Shown here: positions 27,371 through 36,555 of the stretch, piece after piece | Layout of the letters: every line of letters begins with the position of its first letter | How positions within the stretch are numbered: position 1 is the stretch's first letter | NCBI GenBank assembly: GCA_021795965.1 | Contig: JAJYOU010000014.1 | Coordinates: forward strand, 1-64,000 | Length of the DNA stretch: 64,000 nt | Origin: Chloroflexota bacterium | Lineage (GTDB): Bacteria > Chloroflexota > Anaerolineae > Anaerolineales > Villigracilaceae | Direction: 5' to 3' | Notes under the pieces: generated by a model | Told to the model about the DNA's origin: nothing | Database searches by the model: none | What the model saw: only the letters and a program-made list of their open reading frames with translations | Made by a program: the position numbers and the translations under genes

Positions 27371-28172
27371 AATACGCATTCTGGTCCGCGGCAGCGGCGA
27401 TATTGGATCGGCGGTTGCCTGCCAGCTTTTTCGGGCAGGCTACGCAGTGGTGATCCACGATATTGCAGAGCCGGTGGCTACCCGCCGCAAAATGGCGTTC
27501 ACTGATGCTATTTTTGATGGAAGCGCCAGGCTGGAAAATGTGGAAGCCCGCCTGGTTGAGAAAGTCTCATTGTTGGATGGTTTGCTGGCAGTTCGTGAGA
27601 TCATCCCGCTCACGATCCTAAATTTCCGGGAACTTCTCCAGGCGATGCAGCCTCAAGTGCTGGTGGATGCCCGCATGCGAAAACACTCCCAGCCTGAGAA
27701 CCAGCGCCAGCTGGCTGCGCTCACGATCGGGTTGGGACCCAATTTTATCGCCGGTCAAAGCGTTGACCTTGCCGTTGAAACCACCTGGGGCGATACCCTT
27801 GGGAATATCATCCGCGAGGGATCAACCAGCCCTTTGGCTGGTGAACCCAACCCGATTGGAGGGCACACCCGCGACCGGTACGTCTATGCACCCTGCGCCG
27901 GGGTCTTTCATACCTCCCATCAGATTGGCGACATCGTCAGCCAGGGAGAAGAAATTGCCCGGATCAACGAAACACGCCTGGCGGCACCCCTGGGCGGCGT
28001 CATTCGCGGTCTGACCCACGACAGCGTGCCGGTCGAAGTTAATACCAAGGTCATCGAAATTGACCCCCGCCTCGAAAATCCACAAATTTCGGGCATTCTC
28101 GCACGCCAGGCGCGCATTGCCAGGGGCGTCTTGCTCGCCATTCAAGCCTGGGAACAAAATCCTGGCAATTGA
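27363..28172 (+). CDS. YqeB/EF2563-like selenium-dependent molybdenum hydroxylase maturation protein
   Basis: RILVRGSGDIGSAVACQLFRAGYAVVIHD, VDARMRKHSQPENQRQLAALTIGLGPNFIAGQSVDLAVETTWGDTLGNII; start overlaps the preceding stop (ATGGCTAA). Confidence 0.85.
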   Translation: MAKIRILVRGSGDIGSAVACQLFRAGYAVVIHDIAEPVATRRKMAFTDAIFDGSARLENVEARLVEKVSLLDGLLAVREIIPLTILNFRELLQAMQPQVLVDARMRKHSQPENQRQLAALTIGLGPNFIAGQSVDLAVETTWGDTLGNIIREGSTSPLAGEPNPIGGHTRDRYVYAPCAGVFHTSHQIGDIVSQGEEIARINETRLAAPLGGVIRGLTHDSVPVEVNTKVIEIDPRLENPQISGILARQARIARGVLLAIQAWEQNPGN

Positions 28173-28529
28173 AGCGCCGGGCAGCAATGATCAAGACAGA
28201 ACGTCAACAGACCCCAATAATCCACCTCACTCAACCTCACCTGCTTTGGAAAGTTTCAGGTTCCAGGCGCAGGCTTGACCCAAGAGGAGCGAATTCCTTC
28301 CAATTTTTTACTTCCCAGGTTTACGATTCCTGGATGAGAATGTATACTATGCCAAGTGCGTGCTTGCCTGGGCGAACATTTGATTGGTTCGACCGGATGA
28401 ACATCGCCGAAATTTGAATTGAACCCCCAGATTAGCGTGGTAATCTGAAGAAATAAATCAGGTAAAAGAACGGATGTGCCCCATCCGTAAAAATATTTAT
28501 TAAAAAAAGATTGCATCCTGGAGAAAATT

Positions 28530-29618
28530 ATGAGCGAGTCAAAAAGTAAATTGCTGCAAACCGTAACGACCAGCCCGACGGATTATTGGAATGATAGTTG
28601 TTCCATTCAAGAGCTGACCTATGCACTCGGGCATGGCGCAGTTGGAGCCACAACAAACCCAACCATTGTGGTAAATGTTCTAAAAAAAGAAATGCATCTC
28701 TGGAACAAGCGTATCGATCAAATTATCGAGGAAAATCCCACCTTTTCTGAATCTGAAGTTACCTGGCAACTGATCGAAGAAATGGCAGTGAGCGGCGCTG
28801 CCTTGCTCAAACCTGTTTATGAGCGTGAAAAAGGGATGAAAGGCCGCATTTCAATCCAGACCAACCCGACTTTTTATCGGAATGCCGAGGCAATCACCAG
28901 GCAATCCGTCCATTTTGACCAGCTTGCACCGAATATGCAGATTAAAATACCCGCCACCAAAGCCGGGATCAGTGCGATCGAAGAAGTGACGTACCTGGGA
29001 GCGTCGATCAATGCAACAGTCAGCTTCACGGTTCCCCAGGCAATTGCGGTTGCTGAAGCAGTTGAACGCGGACTTAACCGCCGCCAGGCAGAAGGCAAGT
29101 CGATTGCAGGAATGTCGCCAGTCTGTACGATCATGATTGGGCGGACGGATGATTGGATGAAAGCGGTCACCAAGCGGGATGGAATTGAAATCGATCCTTC
29201 CCTGCTGGATTGGGCCGGGATCGCCTCGATGAAGCAGGCATATCGAATTTATAACGAGCGAGGCTATCGCACACGCCTTTTGACTGCGGCTTACCGGCAT
29301 CTTGGACATTGGTCCGAACTGATCGGAGGGGACCTGGTTTTAACCATCCCTTACGAATGGCAGCTTAAAATTAACGCGAGTGAGATTGAAGTGAAACAAC
29401 GCATGGCGGTTCCGGTGGATCCGAAGATCATTGCCGCAATGCTCGACAAAATTCCCGATTTTCGCATGGCTTACGAACCTGATGGAATGAGCGTGGATCA
29501 ATTCGACTCTTACGGTGCAACCGTGCGCACCCTGCGTGGGTTTATGGGTTCCTATCATGAGCTGCAGGGAATCATACGGGAATTCATGCTACCTGACCCG
29601 GATGTAAAACACAGCTAG
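28530..29618 (+). CDS. Transaldolase family protein
   Basis: 362 aa; GAVGATTNPTIV, GRISIQTNPTFYRN, MQIKIPATKAGISAIEEVTYLGASINATVSFTVPQAIAVAEAVERGL. Confidence 0.9.
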   Translation: MSESKSKLLQTVTTSPTDYWNDSCSIQELTYALGHGAVGATTNPTIVVNVLKKEMHLWNKRIDQIIEENPTFSESEVTWQLIEEMAVSGAALLKPVYEREKGMKGRISIQTNPTFYRNAEAITRQSVHFDQLAPNMQIKIPATKAGISAIEEVTYLGASINATVSFTVPQAIAVAEAVERGLNRRQAEGKSIAGMSPVCTIMIGRTDDWMKAVTKRDGIEIDPSLLDWAGIASMKQAYRIYNERGYRTRLLTAAYRHLGHWSELIGGDLVLTIPYEWQLKINASEIEVKQRMAVPVDPKIIAAMLDKIPDFRMAYEPDGMSVDQFDSYGATVRTLRGFMGSYHELQGIIREFMLPDPDVKHS

Positions 29619-29782
29619 CAATCATCGTCTGGCGATAAAGGCTGCCTGATTCCGACCATGGGATTCCTGCGAAATCCGGATTGCTCCGGGTGCAGATATT
29701 GCCAGGTTTTCTACTATAGTTTTTAAGCGGCAGTTCTTCCTTTTTCAACCCCCCCCTCAAAAAATTAATCATCAACAAGACC

Positions 29783-29819
29783 AAGCTTCCCTGAAGTTCT
29801 CGCTTCAGGGAAGCTTTTA
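29783..29819 (+). terminator. Rho-independent terminator (bidirectional-looking hairpin)
   Basis: aagcttccctgaag-ttctcg-cttcagggaagctt-ttat; perfect 14-bp stem. Confidence 0.75.
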
Positions 29820-30218
29820 TTTTGAGACTCTCGGAATTTTAGCATATTGATGATCCAGGGCACTTTCCAGCAAGCAACTTTCAGCTTGAAACCTGGACCA
29901 GGTTAGGTTATTTGCGAAGCAAGCAGGGTCATCAGAAAAATCAATTCCCTGCATATTAACAATAACAGGGCAGCAGCAAAATACCGGGTTCGCCGCATTC
30001 GGTCGCGGGGAACAACAAGTGGTGGATCGGGCCGCTGGAAGAGATAACCCCGGTCAACGCTGGATCAGGATAACGGCTGACGATCAAGCCAAACCCGTGA
30101 CGAGCTTTGATTGGGATGAAACCTGGTTGATTAAATTTGATGATTTCTTCGTAGAAAAAATGTCAAATCCACCGGGACGGGTGGCGGGAATTGGGTAGAC
30201 GAATTTTGAAATTGATTA

Positions 30219-30324
30219 TTGACACGTGTAGATTTTTGTTGTATTATAACTTTCAGAGATCATTCAGCCGGTAGTTTATTAGAATTCGAAATTATTTTTT
30301 TTGTTTAAAATCTACACGTGTAGA
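30219..30324 (+). promoter_or_regulatory. sigma70-like promoter with candidate LacI-family operators
   Basis: TTGACA (30219-30224), 17-nt spacer, TATTAT (30242-30247); gacacgtgtaga overlaps -35/spacer; perfect palindrome TCTACACGTGTAGA at 30311-30324. Confidence 0.75.
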
Positions 30325-30365
30325 TAGAAGCCCCGCAGGTTTGTCAATCCTATATCCAATTAATA

Positions 30366-31223
30366 ATGGGAGAATTTATGATGATAGGCTCTGCTTTTCC
30401 CGGCAATTCAGATCTGACTGAGATTGCCCGAAACGTAAGGATTAATATCATCCGCTCGGTCCATCACGCTAAAGGTGGGCATTTGGGGGGGCCGTTTTCA
30501 GCAGTAGAACTCTTGGTAAGCCTGTATTTTCATGAATTACGGATCGATCCCCAAAACCCGTCCTGGGAAGAGCGCGACCGGTTTATCCTCTCCAAGGGTC
30601 ACTCAGCCATCGGTCTTTATGCCGTCATGGCAGAGCGCGGCTTTTTCCCAAAAGAAGAATTGATGACCTTTGATGCGATCGATTCGCGCCTCCAGGGTCA
30701 CCCGGATATGACGAAAACGCCGGGAATTGATATGTCAAGTGGATCCTTGGGTCAGGGGCTCTCAGCAGGGATTGGCATTGCTCTCGGCGCGCGAATGCTT
30801 GGAAAAGATTGTCGCACCTACGTCATGATTGGGGATGGAGAAGCGCAGGAAGGACAAATTTGGGAAGCAGCTTTCATCGCCAGCCGATACAAATTGGATA
30901 ATCTCGTCGCAATTTTGGATAACAACAAGGTGCAGCAATTTGGCTGGCAATATCCCATGCCTTTGCCACCCATCGATCATCCTGCCCAAAAGTTTGAAGC
31001 ATTCGGTTGGAATGTGATTGAAATTAATGGGCACGATTTCAAGGAAATCCTGGATGCTTTTGCGGCGGCGAAAAAGGTAAAAGGAAAACCAACCATCATT
31101 ATTGCCAATACGATCAAAGGCAAGGGCATCTCGTTCGCTGAAGGCAAGTATCAATGGCATGCCCGGGTTCCAAATGACGAGGAACTCGCTCAAGCCCTGG
31201 TCGAATTGGAAAAAGCTGGCTAA
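30366..31223 (+). CDS. Transketolase, N-terminal (TPP-binding) subunit
   Basis: 285 aa; HHAKGGHLGGPFSAVELLVSLYF, GDGEAQEGQIWEAA...ILDNNK TPP motif. Confidence 0.94.
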   Translation: MGEFMMIGSAFPGNSDLTEIARNVRINIIRSVHHAKGGHLGGPFSAVELLVSLYFHELRIDPQNPSWEERDRFILSKGHSAIGLYAVMAERGFFPKEELMTFDAIDSRLQGHPDMTKTPGIDMSSGSLGQGLSAGIGIALGARMLGKDCRTYVMIGDGEAQEGQIWEAAFIASRYKLDNLVAILDNNKVQQFGWQYPMPLPPIDHPAQKFEAFGWNVIEINGHDFKEILDAFAAAKKVKGKPTIIIANTIKGKGISFAEGKYQWHARVPNDEELAQALVELEKAG

Positions 31224-31248
31224 AAAAATTAACCCAAAAGGATAAGAC

Positions 31249-32193
31249 ATGGAAAAAGTTCTGGCTCAACGCGATGTCTTTGGTGAAACTCTGGTGGAAT
31301 TAGCCCACCAGGATCCGCGGATTGTCTGCCTGGATGGCGATCTTTCGACTTCGACCCGAGCCGATCTCATGTTCGAAGCCTATCCTGAGCGATTTCTGCA
31401 GATGGGTATTGCCGAACAAAACATGTTTGGGGTTGCCGCCGGCATTGCCACGATGGGATTTATCCCATTTATCAGCACATTTGCGGTTTTTGCAGCCAAA
31501 CGGGCTTTGGACCAGATTCGGATTGTGATTGCCCAGCCTGGTTTGAACGTGAAATTTATCGGTGCTTACAGTGGAATCCTGACCGGGAAAACCGGGAAAA
31601 CTCATCAAGCGATGGAAGATCTAACCGTATTTCGTGCCATGCCGAATGTCGTCAGCATTGCCCCGATCGATGGCGTTGAAGTGAGGGCGGCAATGCGGGC
31701 AATGGTTGCCTACAACGGGCCGGTTTACCTGCGCCTGACACGCGACCCAATGCCAATCATCATGGCTGAAAATTACGAATTCAAGATTGGCAAGGCAATT
31801 GTTTTGCGCGAAGGTCACGATATCAGCCTGATCGGCACCGGCGAACAAACTCAGCGCTGTCTGGAAGCAGCAAAACTGTTGGCTGAAGAAGGCGTTCAAG
31901 CGTATGTCCTGCATGTTCCCACTTTAAAACCCCTCGATAACGAAGCAATTGTGAAGGCCGCCTCCGCCACCGGGCTGGTGGTGACCGCTGAAGATCACAG
32001 CATTTTGGGTGGGCTGGGCGGCGCAGTTGCAGAAGTTTTGGGAGAAGAATACCCGGTTCGGATGAAGCGTGTAGGGGTCAAGGACACCTTCGGAGAATCT
32101 GCTCCCAATGGTCCATTGCTGGAAAAATACGGGCTGACCCCACGCCACATCGTCGAAGCAGCTCACACGTTGCTGAATTATCGGAAATCCTGA
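31249..32193 (+). CDS. Transketolase, C-terminal (pyrimidine-binding) subunit
   Basis: 314 aa; RFLQMGIAEQNMFGVAAGIA, THQAMEDLTVFRAMPN, VTAEDHSILGGLGGAVAEVL. Confidence 0.94.
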   Translation: MEKVLAQRDVFGETLVELAHQDPRIVCLDGDLSTSTRADLMFEAYPERFLQMGIAEQNMFGVAAGIATMGFIPFISTFAVFAAKRALDQIRIVIAQPGLNVKFIGAYSGILTGKTGKTHQAMEDLTVFRAMPNVVSIAPIDGVEVRAAMRAMVAYNGPVYLRLTRDPMPIIMAENYEFKIGKAIVLREGHDISLIGTGEQTQRCLEAAKLLAEEGVQAYVLHVPTLKPLDNEAIVKAASATGLVVTAEDHSILGGLGGAVAEVLGEEYPVRMKRVGVKDTFGESAPNGPLLEKYGLTPRHIVEAAHTLLNYRKS

Positions 32194-32224
32194 TTGAGCT
32201 TTTATTTTTAAGATTAGGTCAAGC

Positions 32225-33073
32225 ATGACTCAACCACCAAGTTCCATCCAACCCTGTTTTCACACCTTCGCTTACGGTTCATTCTCTCGCTGGGCGCCAT
32301 GTTACCCGTTGGAAGAAACCATTTCCCGGCTGGCTCAGATTGGATATCCCGCGATTGAGATCGGTGCTGCTCGACCGCATGCCTGGCCCTGGGATTTGGA
32401 CCAGGCAGATCGCGCCAAAATCCGAACATTGCTGCATGAAAAAAACATGACAGCTGCTTCCATTTGTCCAATCAGCCATAATTACAATTTAGCCAGCGCT
32501 ATTTCACACGAACGTCTTGACGCAGTGGCTTACTACCAGGAATGTGTCAAGCTCGCTGCTGATTTTCACGCCCCACTGGTGATCGTTGTCCCCGGATGGA
32601 GTATGTTCGGGACGGAGTACGCGCAAGCCTGGGATTGGAGCCGGGACGGAATTGCGGAAATTGCCAAATTGGCAGATCAATTGGGGGTCATGCTGGCAGT
32701 TGAACCGATCACCAAGGCGATGGTCAACCTGGTGAACACTACCCATCAAGGTTTGGAATTAATCAAAGAAATAAACAACCCCGCAGTCAGGTTAATCCTG
32801 GATACGGCTCATATGATGATGGAAAAAGAAAGCCCGATTGATGCGGTCCTGGAAGCACGCGGATACCTGGTACATGTCCATGCTGAGGATTCAGATGGGC
32901 GCTCAATGAGCCGCCGTCCTCCAGGGAAAGGCGATTTCAACTGGATCGGGTTTGTTAGAACTTTGCGGGAAATTGGTTACCAGGGATATTTATCGGCAGA
33001 AATTTTTGGCTCGGACCCTGATAAATCAGCCAGCGACAGCCTGCTCGGATTGCAGCAACTTCTCACAAAATAA
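32225..33073 (+). CDS. Sugar phosphate isomerase/epimerase (xylose-isomerase-like TIM barrel)
   Basis: 282 aa; IGYPAIEIGAARPHAW, VEPITKAMVNLVNTTHQGLELIKEINNPAVRLILDTAHMMMEKES, YQGYLSAEIFG. Confidence 0.9.
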   Translation: MTQPPSSIQPCFHTFAYGSFSRWAPCYPLEETISRLAQIGYPAIEIGAARPHAWPWDLDQADRAKIRTLLHEKNMTAASICPISHNYNLASAISHERLDAVAYYQECVKLAADFHAPLVIVVPGWSMFGTEYAQAWDWSRDGIAEIAKLADQLGVMLAVEPITKAMVNLVNTTHQGLELIKEINNPAVRLILDTAHMMMEKESPIDAVLEARGYLVHVHAEDSDGRSMSRRPPGKGDFNWIGFVRTLREIGYQGYLSAEIFGSDPDKSASDSLLGLQQLLTK

Positions 33074-33096
33074 ATTTCCAACAAGTAAAAAAAGAG

Positions 33097-34002
33097 TTGT
33101 TCATGGAGGAAGAAGATATGCAGAGTAAATTAGTATCTGTGCAGGACGCGACCAAAACAATTCAATCAGGCTCCAAATTGACCATTGGTGGAAACACCAT
33201 CCGACGCCATCCATTGGCGCTGGTGAGAGAAATTATCCGCCAGGGAATCAAAGACCTGACCCTATATGTGTGGGTGGCTGGGATTGATGTGGATATGCTG
33301 GTTGGTGCTGGTTGTGTCCGGCGGGTTGAAGCCGCCTATGTGGGCATGGGACCTCTCGGGCTGGCATCCAACGTCCGGAGAGCCATCCAGGAAGGCAGAA
33401 TTGAATATGAAGATTTTAGCGAATCGTCCATGCTGGCTCGACTTCGAGCTGCAGGGATGGGACTGCCTTTCCTGCCAACGAAAGTATTAATGGGGACAAG
33501 CCTGGCAGATCACGCAAGCCATGCCAAGCCGATCATCTGCCCATTTACTGGCGAACAACTTTACGCTGTCTCGGCTGCAAAAGCAGATGTCGCAATCATG
33601 CACGGCTATTACGGTGATCAATATGGGAATATCCAGTGGCCACTCCTGCGGGATTCCGATGATATCGACACGGTGATTGCCAAATCTGCCGATCGCGTCA
33701 TTGTTTCAGTCGAACAAATTATTAATCCTCAAGCAGTGCTGACAAACTCAACCATGACCTATATCCCCCACAACTGGGTTTCCGCAGTGGTGGAAACACC
33801 TTTTGGTGCGCATCCCGGATCATGCGATGGTATTTACGATCCAGATATGAAACACCTTGAAATTTATTCTGAAGCCGCAAAATCTGACCTCACGTTTAAG
33901 AAATATTTGGATGAGTACGTCTTCGGATCCGCCGAAGAATTCGATTATCTTGAAAAAGCGGCTGGCTTGGCGCAATTACTCTCTCTACGGGTGAACCGTT
34001 AG
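33097..34002 (+). CDS. CoA-transferase family I, alpha-like subunit (pair 1)
   Basis: 301 aa; GSKLTIGGNTIRRHPLALVREIIRQGIKDLTLYVWVAGIDVDMLVGAGCVRRVE; start may be internal (MQSKLVSVQ). Confidence 0.88.
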   Translation: MFMEEEDMQSKLVSVQDATKTIQSGSKLTIGGNTIRRHPLALVREIIRQGIKDLTLYVWVAGIDVDMLVGAGCVRRVEAAYVGMGPLGLASNVRRAIQEGRIEYEDFSESSMLARLRAAGMGLPFLPTKVLMGTSLADHASHAKPIICPFTGEQLYAVSAAKADVAIMHGYYGDQYGNIQWPLLRDSDDIDTVIAKSADRVIVSVEQIINPQAVLTNSTMTYIPHNWVSAVVETPFGAHPGSCDGIYDPDMKHLEIYSEAAKSDLTFKKYLDEYVFGSAEEFDYLEKAAGLAQLLSLRVNR

Positions 34003-34023
34003 GTTTAGGGAAGGGACATCAAC

Positions 34024-34821
34024 ATGACTGAATATACACTCAACGAACTGATGGCGGTGAATGTTGCACACCAGCTGCGTGATAACGAAATGGGTTTTAT
34101 TGGAGTTGGAACTGGAGGGCGCGCTTTTACAATGGCTGTTGGGCTCCCGATTGTTGCAGCACGGCTGGCGCAGCTCACCCATGCTCCAAATTTTACCGTT
34201 CAAATTGGCACCATCATCAGTCCAGATTTAAAGAAAATTCCGCGGGAATTCACTCAAAGCACCCTCACCTCCTGGCCGACCGCGGCGCGAATTCGAGCTG
34301 ATGATAACCTGGATATGTTTGTCAAGGGCAAGGTGGATGTGGGTTTTATTTCAGGCGCGCAGATCGATCAATATGGCAACCTGAATATCACAGCGATTGG
34401 GAATTATATCAAACCTAAAGTCAGGCTGGTAGGCTGCCTTGCCCTGCCGGAGCACCAGGCTTTCGCCCAACGGACATTCATCATCACGGATCAAAATAGC
34501 CGCACATTTATTGAAAAAGTTGATTTCGTAACCGGTGTGGGTTGGAATGTGAACGGGAAGACCCGCAAGGATTTAAATTTACCGGGGGGCGGTCCCACCT
34601 TCGTTTTTACAGACCTGGCTATTTTTGATTTCAACGCAGAAGGGCACCGGATGCAGGTGGCTTCAATTCATCCCGGTGTAACGCCCAGCGAAGTTCAGGA
34701 AAAAACGGGCTTTCCCCTGGAGTTCCCCAAGAATATTCCAGTGACAACAGTACCAACCGCCGAGGAAATTCGCCTCATTCACGATGAGATCGACCCAGAG
34801 AACATTTTACTTAAATACTAA
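34024..34821 (+). CDS. CoA-transferase family I, beta-like subunit (pair 1), apparently lacking the catalytic Glu
   Basis: 265 aa; IGVGTGGRAFTMAVGLPIVAARLAQLTHAPNFTVQIGTIISPDLKKIP, no E(S/N)G at the position where pair 2 has IYESGLID. Confidence 0.85.
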   Translation: MTEYTLNELMAVNVAHQLRDNEMGFIGVGTGGRAFTMAVGLPIVAARLAQLTHAPNFTVQIGTIISPDLKKIPREFTQSTLTSWPTAARIRADDNLDMFVKGKVDVGFISGAQIDQYGNLNITAIGNYIKPKVRLVGCLALPEHQAFAQRTFIITDQNSRTFIEKVDFVTGVGWNVNGKTRKDLNLPGGGPTFVFTDLAIFDFNAEGHRMQVASIHPGVTPSEVQEKTGFPLEFPKNIPVTTVPTAEEIRLIHDEIDPENILLKY

Positions 34822-34842
34822 TCCTGAATTAAAAGGTCACTC

Positions 34843-35745
34843 ATGTTAAATTCACGAATTCTATCTTTAGAAGAAGCAGCAGCCAGCATCCCGGATAAAT
34901 CTGTAATTACCATGGGCGGTTTTGGAGTTTTTCTCCAACCCATGGCAATGGTTCGTGAAATGATTCGTCAGGGGAAGAAGGATATCAGCCTGTTATCAGT
35001 GGGAGAAGCTTATGCAGGCGATCTCCTGATTGGAGGAGGCTGTGTCAAACGGATCGCACTTTCATCCTTCGGGTTTGAAGCGGTCACCGGACGCGCCCGC
35101 AATTTTTGCAAAGCTGTAGAACAAGGCAAGGTTGAAGTAGAAGATTACAGTCATTTCTCAATGGCATCCCGGCTGATGGCTGGGGCAATGGGGCTTCCTT
35201 TTGCAGCAGTAAATTCTCTGCGGGGTTCCGATTTGCTCGAAAAGATCGTCTATGAGAAGAAATTTGAAAAAATGAAAAGTCCATTTTCAGGAGAGGAAGT
35301 CATCCTGCTTCCATCCGCCAATCCTGAAATTGCCATTATCCAGGCACAGCGGGCAGATTCTGAAGGGAATATCCAGGTTTTTGGTCCGACCATTAGTATT
35401 GAGCAGCAGGCAAAAGCATCCAAACGAGTGATCGCAATTGTTGAAGAGATCGTTCCCCGTTCCACCATTCAATCCACCCCGAGCGCAACGCTCCTTCCTT
35501 CCTTATTTGTAGATACGCTGGTTGTGCTGCCTTACAGCGCCCATCCAATGTCATCTTATGGATATTATGACTACGACCTGGAGCATATCTATACCTATAC
35601 TAATGCGTCCAAGACTCCTGAAACCTGGAAAAAATATTTGGATGAATATGTGTATGGTCCGAGTGACCACTTTGACTACCTTAAACGTATCGGCGGTCTG
35701 AGAAAAATCATGAAGTTGCGTGCTGACCCTTTGTTGGGATATTAA
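34843..35745 (+). CDS. CoA-transferase family I, alpha-like subunit (pair 2)
   Basis: 300 aa; paralogous to 33097-34002 (KKYLDEYVYGPSDHFDYL vs KKYLDEYVFGSAEEFDYL). Confidence 0.9.
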   Translation: MLNSRILSLEEAAASIPDKSVITMGGFGVFLQPMAMVREMIRQGKKDISLLSVGEAYAGDLLIGGGCVKRIALSSFGFEAVTGRARNFCKAVEQGKVEVEDYSHFSMASRLMAGAMGLPFAAVNSLRGSDLLEKIVYEKKFEKMKSPFSGEEVILLPSANPEIAIIQAQRADSEGNIQVFGPTISIEQQAKASKRVIAIVEEIVPRSTIQSTPSATLLPSLFVDTLVVLPYSAHPMSSYGYYDYDLEHIYTYTNASKTPETWKKYLDEYVYGPSDHFDYLKRIGGLRKIMKLRADPLLGY

Positions 35746-35761
35746 GGATGGAGCAAAGACG

Positions 35762-36538
35762 ATGACATCACAAACACCATTCTACACTTATGACGAAATC
35801 ATGCTTTGTGTGGCTTCAGCACAAATCCTCGACCGGGAAGTTGCCCTGATCGGAACCGGTTTACCAATGTTGGCAGCAACCCTGGCGAAGCATACTCATG
35901 CAGCCAACGCGGTCATGATTTACGAATCCGGATTGATTGATACGAATCCAATCGAGGTGCCGGTCAGTGTCGCTGATCCGAGGATTATGTTTGGCACCAC
36001 TACTTTTGCCAGTCTCTACTCAACCCTGGGGCTGCTCCAGCGGGGTGTGATTGATGTTGGATTCCTGGGCGGGGCAGAGGTGGATCAATTTGGAAACATG
36101 AATGCCACTGCCGTCGGCGATTACACCCATCCCACCTTACGCTTGCCTGGCAGCGGTGGTGCGAATGATATCGCCAGTTTGGCTAACCGGGTCATCATTT
36201 TGATGAAACATGAGAAGCGCCGCTTCCCCATTAAGGTAAGCTACAACACCAGTCCAGGGTTCTTAAATGGAGGTAACTCCCGCAAGGAAGCTGGTCTCAA
36301 AGGCGGTGGTCCCAGCAAGCTAATCAGTGACCTGGCAGTGATGGATTTTGAACCTGGAAGTCACCGGATGAGAGTGCGTTCCATTCATCCGGGCATCACC
36401 CGCGAGCAAATCCAGGATTCGACCGGGTTTGATCTGCTCTGGGCAGAAGATTTGAATGTCACAACTGCCCCCACAAAAATTCAACTTGAAATCATTCACC
36501 AATTGGATCCCAAAGGGATCTTCCTTAAGAACAATTAA
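35762..36538 (+). CDS. CoA-transferase family I, beta-like subunit (pair 2) with ESG motif
   Basis: IGTGLPMLAATLAKHTHAANAVMIYESGLIDTNP; start at internal ATG after the preceding stop. Confidence 0.9.
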   Translation: MTSQTPFYTYDEIMLCVASAQILDREVALIGTGLPMLAATLAKHTHAANAVMIYESGLIDTNPIEVPVSVADPRIMFGTTTFASLYSTLGLLQRGVIDVGFLGGAEVDQFGNMNATAVGDYTHPTLRLPGSGGANDIASLANRVIILMKHEKRRFPIKVSYNTSPGFLNGGNSRKEAGLKGGGPSKLISDLAVMDFEPGSHRMRVRSIHPGITREQIQDSTGFDLLWAEDLNVTTAPTKIQLEIIHQLDPKGIFLKNN

Positions 36539-36555
36539 CAGGCTCCAGAGGCTAA

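Noticed and set aside
30366-32193. Sulfoquinovose (sulfo-transketolase) pathway based on split transketolase
   Set aside because: No sulfoquinovosidase, sulfoacetaldehyde or SQ-specific genes recognised; IolB/IolC-type genes point elsewhere.
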